Source: Pseudoflavonifractor_A sp022772585 | GTDB lineage: Bacteria > Bacillota > Clostridia > Oscillospirales > Oscillospiraceae | Direction of reading: 5' to 3' | Assembly (NCBI RefSeq): GCF_052065415.1 | Contig: NZ_JBQHUB010000012.1 | Span: forward strand, 9,249-73,248 | DNA length: 64,000 nt | Part shown: positions 1 to 6,278 of the stretch, one piece after another | Numbering within the stretch: the first letter of the stretch is position 1 | Layout: every line of letters begins with the position of its first letter | Position numbers and translations under genes: made by a program | Notes under the pieces: model-generated | Database searches by the model: none | Told to the model about the DNA's origin: nothing | Seen by the model: only the letters and a program-made list of their open reading frames with translations

Positions 1-261
1 GAAGGTCTTTTCCAGCACCTCCTGCTTGGCGGCCAGGATCAGCTTGCGGGCCTCCAGCTGGGCCACGCTGGCCAGCCGCTCCTCCCGCTCCGCGGCGGCC
101 AGGCGGCCCCGGGCAACGATATCCTGGGACTCCTGCTCCGCCCGGCGGGCATACTGAGCGGCGATCTCCGCCGCCTCGGCGGCCGCCTGGGCGTTGATCT
201 CATCGATCTCACGCTGGACGTCGGCGTTGATGCGGCTGGTGATTTTTTCGATTCCGTTCAT
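1..261 (-). CDS. ntpE: V-type ATP synthase subunit E (5' part, runs off window)
   Basis: The first 87 codons are present, starting at the ATG at 261; the gene continues past base 1. Subunit E forms the peripheral stalk of the V/A-type ATPase with subunit G/H. The visible part is one long Ala/Glu/Arg-rich amphipathic helix (NAQAAAEAAEIAAQYARR and onward), as expected for the N-terminal coiled coil of E that pairs with G/H. It is the fourth gene of a minus-strand operon ordered G/H, I, K, E, the same order as ntpF-I-K-E of Enterococcus hirae, and starts 43 bases after subunit K. The assignment rests on gene order plus helix character, because the diagnostic C-terminal domain is outside the window. 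Confidence 0.85.
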   Translation of the reverse strand, partial: MNGIEKITSRINADVQREIDEINAQAAAEAAEIAAQYARRAEQESQDIVARGRLAAAEREERLASVAQLEARKLILAAKQEVLEKTF

Positions 262-304
262 AGTTGTGTAACCGCCTTTCCTGTCTCGGTCTGGCCGTTG
301 TGTC

Positions 305-784
305 TTAGATCCACAGCAGCATCAGCATGGAGGCCAGCAGGGAGAGGATGGCGTAGAACTCGACGATACCGCAGAGGATCAGGCCCTTGGACCAGTCGTC
401 GGGCTTCTTGGCCAGGATGTTGATGGAGCCGGCAGCCACGCGGCCCTGGGCGATGGCGGACAGCAGGCCGCCGAAGGCCATGGGCATACAGGCGGCGAAA
501 TAGCGGAAGCCCTCCACCAGGGTCAGGTTGGCGGCGGTGCCGTCCATCATGCCCATCTGGATCAGGGCGAAGAACCAGACCACCAGGCCGTACAGGCCCT
601 GGGTACCGGGGAGCAGCTGCAGGACCATGACCTTACCGGACTTGGAGGGGTCCTCGCTCAGCAGGCCGGTGCCGGCCTCGCCGGCGATGCCGGTGCCCTT
701 AGCGGAACCAACGCAGGAAAGACCGACCGCCAGGCCGGAGCCCAGCATGGCAATGGCGAGACCGCCGATATTCTCGAGAAACAT
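305..784 (-). CDS. ntpK: V-type ATP synthase subunit K (rotor ring proteolipid)
   Basis: This 159-residue protein has four membrane helices and is a fused double hairpin, the usual size for bacterial V-ATPase K. It forms the membrane rotor ring that carries the ion past subunit I. The first half has PGTQGLYG (Pro59, Thr61, Gln62, Tyr65), the second half IAQGR with Gln113, and the last helix has GIVEFY with Glu142. In E. hirae NtpK the equivalent Thr, Gln, Tyr, Gln and Glu form the Na+ site, so a Na+-coupled ring is likely here; that is inference from the motif. The ATG at 784 follows a good ribosome site, and the gene begins 15 bases after subunit I. Confidence 0.95.
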   Translation of the reverse strand: MFLENIGGLAIAMLGSGLAVGLSCVGSAKGTGIAGEAGTGLLSEDPSKSGKVMVLQLLPGTQGLYGLVVWFFALIQMGMMDGTAANLTLVEGFRYFAACMPMAFGGLLSAIAQGRVAAGSINILAKKPDDWSKGLILCGIVEFYAILSLLASMLMLLWI

Positions 785-799
785 AGTGAAATCCTCCTT

Positions 800-2743
800 T
801 TATTTACTCTTGACAACGTCTACGTATTTGGTATCGATATCCAGAGGGCGGAAGGGCTTGCCGCCGTCCTCATAGAACCGGCCGAAATACTCCAGGCACT
901 GCAGGCGCATGTCGTGGACATAGCAGCCCAGCAGGTTCAGGGCAAAGTTCAGCGCGTTGCCCACCATGGAGATCAGGAAAAATGTAACGATATTTCCGGT
1001 GATGGCGCCCAGGGTGTTGAACACCTGCGCGATGACCGCGCCGGCCAGCATCAGGGCCATCAGGCGGGAGTAAGACAGGATGTCGCTGAAGTAGCCCGTG
1101 ATATTGTTGTACAGCGAGCCGCCGATGCCCATCACCTTGCCCACGATACCCTTCTTGCCGTAGCCCTGGGTCAGCACCAGCAACACCAGAATGGCGATGA
1201 GGGCCGTCTTGATCTGGCCCAGCACCGCGCCCACGGCGAAGAGGATGAACACGCAGTACCATGCGCCCTCGTTGCACAGGGCGTCCATGACCTCGCCCTT
1301 CTTGATCTTGCGGTACATGTTCACACCCATACCGGTGAAGATCTGTATCAGGCCGATGGCCAGCGAGCCGATGAGCACGGCCAGCGCGTCGTCCAGGGGG
1401 GAGAAGAGGGAGGGCAGGGCGATCTCTTTCCCGGTGGTCAGCATGACCAGCTGGGGGATCAGGTCTCCGAAGAAACCTCCGGTCAGCGCGCCCATGATGA
1501 AAGTACTCACGCCGCACAGGCCCAGCAGGGGGATCATATGCCGCATGGTGGGACCCTTGGGCCTGGTCTTTTTCATCACGATGTAGGACACCAGCATCAT
1601 CAGCAGGCCGTAGCCCATATCCGCCATCATGAAGCCGTAGAAGAAAATAAAGAACGGCGCCATCAGCGGGTTGGGGTCCACACCGTCATACGCCGGCAGG
1701 GCGTACATATCGGTCACCATGTTCAGGGGACGGGTAAAACCATTATTCTTGAGCTTGACGGGGACCTGGGGATAATCCTCAGGGGCGGGGTCCTCAGTCT
1801 CCCAGGCGCACAGGAAAGGCTCCAGGCTCTTCTCCAGGGTCCCCACTTCCTCGGCGGGCACCCAGCCCTCCAGGAAGAAGGTGGCCTGGGTGTCCAGCAG
1901 GCGGCACTTGGCCTCCTCCCGGCTCACCTCCTGGGCCGCCCGGTCGGCACAGCGCTGGAGGGCCAGCCGCTCGCCGCCGTAAGTAGACAGCTCCTTCTTG
2001 GCCTCCTCGGCCTCCCGGTCCAGCCGGGCGATCTCGGCGTCCAGCCGCCGGTCATTCTCGGCGGCGGTGCCCGTCCATCCCCGCAGGGCGGAGCGGGTGA
2101 AGCCGAATTCCTTGAGTACGTTTTCCGTTTCCTCCTCGGCGCTGCGGTGGCAGACGAAGAAGAGGTAGTGGGCCTCGTTGTCGGCGCTGACCTCAGTCAG
2201 CTCTGACAGGTCGGTGGCCGCGTCCAGGGCGCCCCGCAGCTCGGCGATGTCCACCGCGCCGGGGACGGTGCCGAACCGGATGATCACATCCCGGGTGGAC
2301 TCGGTCTCCAGCGGGATGTCCAGATTCAGCCACGGCGCCAGGGACAGCTTCTGTCCCCGGAGCTTGCTCTGCTCGGCATAGAGGGCGTGGACCCGCCGCT
2401 CGGTCTCATTGAGCTTGCGGGCGGTCTCCAGCGCGGCGGCGTAGGCCCCGTCGTCGAAGAACTCCCGTTCCTCCACCACCGGACGGCTCTTGAGCAGTCC
2501 GCCCTTTTCAGGGGCGTACTTCTTGAGCAGCTCCAGCGCGGCCAGCGCGGAGGCGCTGGCCTCCCTGGCGGCGCTGAGCGCCCGGTCGTCCGGCCGGGAG
2601 ACGCCGGCCCAGTCCGGGTCCTCCAGCTTATCCGTGGGCTCGTCGATCTCCACACAGCCCGCGTGCTGAAGCACCCGCAGAACCTCTTCCCTGTCTGAGC
2701 GCATGCCAAAGAGGCGTACCCGCTTCATTTTGACAATGGACAT
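800..2743 (-). CDS. ntpI: V-type ATP synthase subunit I (stator a-subunit)
   Basis: The product has 647 residues, typical for the family. Residues about 1-330 are soluble and rich in charged coiled coil (subunit I cytosolic arm). From about residue 345 there are seven to eight membrane helices, including the FFIFFYGFMMADMGYG segment and the later YFSDILSYSRLMALMLAGA segment with the conserved Arg that faces the rotor Glu. It supplies the two half-channels for ion passage and holds the peripheral stalks. Its ATG overlaps the TGA of the upstream subunit G/H gene in an ATGA arrangement, so the two are translationally coupled. Confidence 0.95.
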   Translation of the reverse strand: MSIVKMKRVRLFGMRSDREEVLRVLQHAGCVEIDEPTDKLEDPDWAGVSRPDDRALSAAREASASALAALELLKKYAPEKGGLLKSRPVVEEREFFDDGAYAAALETARKLNETERRVHALYAEQSKLRGQKLSLAPWLNLDIPLETESTRDVIIRFGTVPGAVDIAELRGALDAATDLSELTEVSADNEAHYLFFVCHRSAEEETENVLKEFGFTRSALRGWTGTAAENDRRLDAEIARLDREAEEAKKELSTYGGERLALQRCADRAAQEVSREEAKCRLLDTQATFFLEGWVPAEEVGTLEKSLEPFLCAWETEDPAPEDYPQVPVKLKNNGFTRPLNMVTDMYALPAYDGVDPNPLMAPFFIFFYGFMMADMGYGLLMMLVSYIVMKKTRPKGPTMRHMIPLLGLCGVSTFIMGALTGGFFGDLIPQLVMLTTGKEIALPSLFSPLDDALAVLIGSLAIGLIQIFTGMGVNMYRKIKKGEVMDALCNEGAWYCVFILFAVGAVLGQIKTALIAILVLLVLTQGYGKKGIVGKVMGIGGSLYNNITGYFSDILSYSRLMALMLAGAVIAQVFNTLGAITGNIVTFFLISMVGNALNFALNLLGCYVHDMRLQCLEYFGRFYEDGGKPFRPLDIDTKYVDVVKSK

Positions 2744-3057
2744 CAGACATTCACAACCCTTCTGACAATAAGCGCCGCCGCGTCCGCCATCCGGCCTTCC
2801 GCCGACTGACGAAGCGCATCACAGGAGCGCCTGGTCTCTTCAATGACCTTTTCGCTGTGTTTTGAAGCCTTCTTCTCAGCTTCTTTCATAAAGCCCTTGA
2901 CCTGAGCCTCGGCTTCGGCCCGGGCGGCGGCCAGCGCCTCCTCCCCTGCCTGACGGGCGTCGGATACGGTCTTTTTGGCCTGCGCCATGGCTTCCGCCTT
3001 ACGCTGCTGGGTCATTTCCTCGGTTTCTGTCACCTGCTTGATTCCTTCCAGAGACAT
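2743..3057 (-). CDS. V-type ATP synthase subunit G/H (peripheral stalk coiled coil)
   Basis: This protein of 104 residues starts at the ATG at 3057, which has an AAAGGCGG ribosome site; a longer reading from 3180 has no such site and would run into the promoter. It is almost entirely an Ala/Glu/Lys/Arg helical repeat (KKTVSDARQAGEEALAAARA) that ends in ALIVRRVVNV, as in the NtpF/AhaH family that pairs with subunit E. It is the first gene of the ATPase operon. Function is assigned from the helical repeat and from its position before subunit I. Confidence 0.88.
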   Translation of the reverse strand: MSLEGIKQVTETEEMTQQRKAEAMAQAKKTVSDARQAGEEALAAARAEAEAQVKGFMKEAEKKASKHSEKVIEETRRSCDALRQSAEGRMADAAALIVRRVVNV

Positions 3058-3114
3058 TATTTCACCGCCTTTCGTTGGGATTGCCGCATAGGAATTTTGC
3101 TGATTCCATTCAAA

Positions 3115-3143
3115 ATGATACTTGAAAACCCGATAAAAAGCAA
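3115..3143 (-). promoter_or_regulatory. Sigma-A promoter of the V-ATPase operon
   Basis: On the minus strand TTGCTT (3138-3143) and TATCAT (3115-3120) are separated by exactly 17 bases, and transcription would begin near 3108, about 50 bases before the first start codon. Prediction from sequence only. Confidence 0.6.
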
Positions 3144-3512
3144 GTTCATTTTTTGTCTCCCGCCACTTCGCCTTCCCCAATTTTTTGAAAGTAAACTAGA
3201 AAGTATCCTTCAGTTTTTTGTTAAATTTTTGACTAAATCGTCCGTTTTAGTAAGTTTCAGCGCCCTGCCCTGCATGCCCGCATAAAAGCGTAAAATTTAG
3301 TGTCCTATTTTTGTCTATTTTGCATACTTCATGGTTTATTTTTTCCTTTTGTACTGCAAATCCTGGTTCCCGATCCCCCTGTTTTTTACTCTGATCATCA
3401 CTTATATCTCTCCTCACATATGAAGTGGTTCTTTTTTGAACTGTATTCCAAAAAGGTACGCACTCCGCAAAACCAGAGCGCGTCCTGTATTTTCTGTAAC
3501 TTTTTGCTCCTT
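3144..3512. other. AT-rich intergenic region, no supported gene
   Basis: This stretch between the ATPase promoter and the glycosidase-like gene is distinctly more AT-rich than its surroundings. Reading frames in it have no ribosome site and no recognisable product. I see no strong terminator for the gene ending at 3513. Confidence 0.5.
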
Positions 3513-4613
3513 TTATCCGGTCTGTTGTGCCAGCATGGCCCAATTGCCGTCGCTCCCCGGGGATGAAATTATGGGGACCAGCATCTCTTCGGCCCGCTCC
3601 GCCCCGGCTGCAGTCAGGGTCCGGACGGCGGTCTCTGCCGGAGTCTCCCCCAGGTCGGCCCAGATCCGTCCGGCGCTCTCCAGCATCCCTGTCACACTCT
3701 GTCCGCTGAGCGGGCCGCTTCCCTCCGTCAGAACGGTCCCATCGGTCCGGATGGACAGCGTCACCTCCGGATAGTCGGCCAGCGCCGCCTTTATCTGACG
3801 GTAAAACGCACTGATCACGCTCTCGAATTGGCTCTCGTCATAGGCCGGGCCTTTTTTGATATATCCCAGCTTTCCCGCTGTGGGGTAACCGCTGTTATCC
3901 AGCAGGATCTCGTCAAAGCCCAACCGGGCCAGTTCCGTGCATATGCCGGCCACATAGGCTCTGGCCTCCTCGCTGGTGGGACTCATCCACCGCAGGTCGC
4001 CGCTGTCCCTCCAGTTATAGCCGCTGTTGGTCTTGACCCCCAGGGCAGGCGCCGTATAGGGTGCCTTGTTATCTCTGAAACAGGAGACCCGTGCCACCGT
4101 ATGGAGCTCCTGCTGGTTCAGGGTCCGGATGGTCTCGTTCAGGGCCGGGTCCGAGGCAGAGGCCCCCACCCGCTTGGCCAGTTCCAGATCTGAGACATAA
4201 CCCAGCGTGCCATCGTCCGCCTTCATATCAAACACCACCGCGTTGGCCCCTGCTTCAGCCGCTCTGGCTGCCGCGCTACCGTCGCTGAGAGCACTGCGGG
4301 GCAGCATCACCGCCCGCAGCGGCTCTGCGGGCTCCGGTGCAGGCGTCGGGGTTGGCGCGGGCGTAGCGGAGACGATAACCAGCGGCTCCGTTGCCTCCGG
4401 AGGCGGCGAAGGGGCGTCTCCGTCCTTCAGAAAAGGCACATCCAGCCGCAGGCCGCCGGGTGAAAAGACCAGGCGGTCCTCCTGCAGGAAAAAGAGAGCC
4501 AGCATCAGGGCCAGCACTACCGCCAGCACGCCGATCACGGCCTTCAAGACCAGGCGGGACCTGGAGCGGCCATGATAGCCGGTATACCCATATCCATATC
4601 CCCGCTTACGCAT
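3513..4613 (-). CDS. Membrane-anchored putative glycoside hydrolase (DUF4015-like)
   Basis: The 366-residue product starts at the ATG at 4613 (AGGTGG upstream); a GTG six codons earlier is the alternative. Residues 1-20 are basic and Gly/Tyr-rich, about 22-44 form one membrane helix, and about 65-100 is a Pro/Thr-rich linker. A TIM-barrel-like domain follows with NAVVFDMKADDGTLGY, VARVSCFRD, DLRWMSPTSEEARAYVAGI and FDEILLDNSGYP. These match the pattern of PF13200 (DUF4015), a family related to alpha-amylase-type glycosidases: the FDMKDDDG-type and LDYVRFP-type strands are there, though the second reads LDNSGYP. It probably sits outside the membrane and acts on a wall or surface polysaccharide. 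The substrate is unknown. Confidence 0.75.
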   Translation of the reverse strand: MRKRGYGYGYTGYHGRSRSRLVLKAVIGVLAVVLALMLALFFLQEDRLVFSPGGLRLDVPFLKDGDAPSPPPEATEPLVIVSATPAPTPTPAPEPAEPLRAVMLPRSALSDGSAAARAAEAGANAVVFDMKADDGTLGYVSDLELAKRVGASASDPALNETIRTLNQQELHTVARVSCFRDNKAPYTAPALGVKTNSGYNWRDSGDLRWMSPTSEEARAYVAGICTELARLGFDEILLDNSGYPTAGKLGYIKKGPAYDESQFESVISAFYRQIKAALADYPEVTLSIRTDGTVLTEGSGPLSGQSVTGMLESAGRIWADLGETPAETAVRTLTAAGAERAEEMLVPIISSPGSDGNWAMLAQQTG

Positions 4614-4707
4614 ATCCCTGTTCCACCTCACCCGACCATATCATATTGCTCCACAACATCGGGACGCTCTCCCGCCGGAATCTGTCCACCCGGCGCAAAG
4701 CGCCCTC

Positions 4708-5148
4708 TCACCTGTCCTGCCCGCCGGCAGCGGTCAACACTGCGTCCAGCTTCTGGAACGCCTCGGCCACCATGGCCTTGTCTTCCGGAGCCATTGTATC
4801 CAGAAGCGAATTGAAATAGCCGCTCACATCGGTAGCCGCCTTTTCCCGCAGCGCACGGTATTTCTCGGTGGCCGAGACATAGATGACCCGCCGGTCATTC
4901 TCCGAGCGTTCCCGCTTGGCCAGGCCCAGCTTCTCCAGCCGGTCCACGATGCCGGAGACCGTACTGTTGGCGCTGCCCGTCCGTTCCGCCAGCATGCTTA
5001 TGGGGACCGGGCCCTCTTCCCCCAGCACATTGAGCACCAGTGCCTGCGGGAACGTCAGATTCAGGCGCCCGAAATGGGCCCGGAACTGCTGAGACATATG
5101 CTGTGTCACCCGCAGGTAGGACATCAATACGTTCTGCATTTCTTCCAT
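4708..5148 (-). CDS. MarR family transcriptional regulator
   Basis: The protein has 146 residues if it starts at the ATG at 5148, which has AAAGGAG upstream. A winged helix-turn-helix covers roughly residues 30-100: PQALVLNVLGEEGPVPISML, then the recognition helix SANSTVSGIVDRLEKLGLAKR, then the wing RSENDRRVIYVSATEKY, all standard for MarR. Flanking helices would form the dimer. MarR proteins usually respond to small phenolic or oxidative ligands; no neighbouring efflux pump shows a target, and the flanking genes encode surface proteins. The ligand is unknown. Confidence 0.9.
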   Translation of the reverse strand: MEEMQNVLMSYLRVTQHMSQQFRAHFGRLNLTFPQALVLNVLGEEGPVPISMLAERTGSANSTVSGIVDRLEKLGLAKRERSENDRRVIYVSATEKYRALREKAATDVSGYFNSLLDTMAPEDKAMVAEAFQKLDAVLTAAGGQDR

Positions 5149-5264
5149 CGGTCTCCCACTCCTTTTCCACAGCTGCCTGGCCACGTTACCAAGAGCATAG
5201 CCGCTGTATCTCTATTTGTCAATCTTCCGTGCCGGGGGTTTAAAAATTCTTAATGTCTTCCCTG

Positions 5265-5900
5265 TTATCCCATCGCCGGGGTGGTCAGCCGCACCAGCAT
5301 CACGGCCAGTTCCGCCCGGGTGGCCGTCTTTTGGGGCATGAGCTTACTTCCGCTGCCCTGGAGGATGCCGGCGCCCAGGGCGTGCTCCATGCCGTCCCTG
5401 GCCCAGGCGGAGATTTCTTTGGCGTCGCTGTACAGGTCGATCTTTCCCTCCGCCGTATCAAGCTCCTGGATCTGGGCATACTTGTACAGAAATACAGCCA
5501 GCTGCTCCCGGGTCACATAGCTCTCAGGCTGGAACAGGCCCTTTCCGTTGCCGGAGGCGATGCCCTTCTCCTCCGCCCAGGCCACTGCCTGAGCATACCA
5601 TGTTCCCTCCTCCACGTCGGTAAAGGTACATTGGCCTGCCGCGGGGGAACCGGCCAGCCGCCACAGCACCGTCACCGCCATGGCTCTGGTCACGGCCCAG
5701 CCGGGACTGAAGGTGGTCGTTCCGGTGCCCGAGAGCAATCCCGCGCTCACGGTCTTTTCCACCGCGGGGGCGTACCACGCTTTGGCGTCCACATCTTCAA
5801 AGGCGGTACTGGCGGAGGCCGGAACCGCGGCCCCCAGCGTCAGGCATACCGCACACAGCGCCGCGCATGAGGCTTTTTTCCATCTATTACACTTTTTCAC
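5265..5900 (-). CDS. Secreted protein of three SLH (S-layer homology) domains
   Basis: The product has 211 residues with a GTG start at 5900 (AAGGAG nine bases upstream). Residues 1-31 are a signal peptide ending AVPASASTA. Three SLH repeats follow: about 32-75 (FEDVDAKAWYAPAVEKTVSA, RAMAVTVLWRLAG), 92-140 (FTDVEEGTWYAQAVAWAEEK, TREQLAVFLYKYAQ) and 150-205 (YSDAKEISAWARDGMEHA, TRAELAVMLVRL). SLH triplets bind pyruvylated secondary wall polymer. Apart from the repeats there is no other domain, so this may be a wall-bound cap or a partner for another surface protein. Confidence 0.93.
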   Translation of the reverse strand: MKKCNRWKKASCAALCAVCLTLGAAVPASASTAFEDVDAKAWYAPAVEKTVSAGLLSGTGTTTFSPGWAVTRAMAVTVLWRLAGSPAAGQCTFTDVEEGTWYAQAVAWAEEKGIASGNGKGLFQPESYVTREQLAVFLYKYAQIQELDTAEGKIDLYSDAKEISAWARDGMEHALGAGILQGSGSKLMPQKTATRAELAVMLVRLTTPAMG

Positions 5901-6010
5901 GGTAATGCTCCTTGGATTCGGTTTGATAGAGGTATCCTACAACATTATTTTTAATATTTTATGAACAAGCGGCATCATTTTATCCCGGCCGCGTTTTTTC
6001 TCAAATCGGA

Positions 6011-6039
6011 TTGACTTCCCGGGCTGGGTATGATATAGT
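6011..6039 (+). promoter_or_regulatory. Promoter of the riboswitch-ATPase transcript
   Basis: TTGACT (6011-6016) and TATAGT (6034-6039) are 17 bases apart. The predicted start near 6046 puts the whole riboswitch aptamer at the beginning of the mRNA. Confidence 0.7.
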
Positions 6040-6046
6040 GGCTGCA

Positions 6047-6164
6047 CGTGAAAAAGGGAGTAGTTCCGGCCGCCTCCCCGGCGTCCGGGCGTACCGTCAA
6101 CATCACGGCTCTCCGGCCCGGGAGCCTGGCGGTATGCGCCTTGCGGTAACAAGACTTTTTGGCG
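6047..6164 (+). promoter_or_regulatory. yybP-ykoY family riboswitch aptamer (Mn2+-sensing)
   Basis: The leader carries the family's marks in order: AAAGGGAGTAG (6053-6063), a GC-rich stem, CGTCAACATCACGG (6095-6108), a further stem ending CCTGGCGG, and a closing strand with CAAGACTTTTT (6150-6160). The 5' AAAAAG (6051-6056) can pair with the 3' CTTTTT to close the first helix. Known members sense Mn2+ and often sit before TerC/MntP-type exporters or P-type ATPases such as Lactococcus lactis YoaB, as here. Identification is by recalled consensus, not a covariance search. Confidence 0.85.
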
Positions 6165-6203
6165 GCTGTCGCTGTGCGCAGCTGTCGAAAAGTCTTTTTT
6201 TGT
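6151..6203 (+). terminator. Riboswitch-controlled intrinsic terminator (attenuator)
   Basis: AAGACTTTT (6151-6159) pairs with AAAAGTCTT (6188-6196), with an inner GGCTG/CAGCT stem, followed by seven T. Its 5' arm is the same CTTTTT needed to close the aptamer, so aptamer and terminator exclude each other. Ligand binding should therefore prevent termination and switch the ATPase on. Confidence 0.82.
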
Positions 6204-6278
6204 GCCCGTGGGCGGCCGGTCCCTCCCCCGGTCAAGGGCCTTATCACAGCCACATACAGAGAAAAGGAGTGCGCTTTT

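Noticed and set aside
914..2206. Long plus-strand frame (430 codons) opposite subunit I
   Set aside because: It is the antisense shadow of a GC-rich gene: His/Gln/Gly-rich composition, no ribosome site, no family resemblance. The same holds for the other long antisense frames, including the 1,358-codon one over 12160-16236.
3247..3543. 98-codon minus-strand frame in the AT-rich gap
   Set aside because: No ribosome site, overlaps the end of the glycosidase-like gene, and the composition is not protein-like.
6159..6278. Upstream ATG for the P-type ATPase
   Set aside because: It lies inside the attenuator hairpin; the ATG at 6279 has a proper ribosome site and gives the normal N-terminus.
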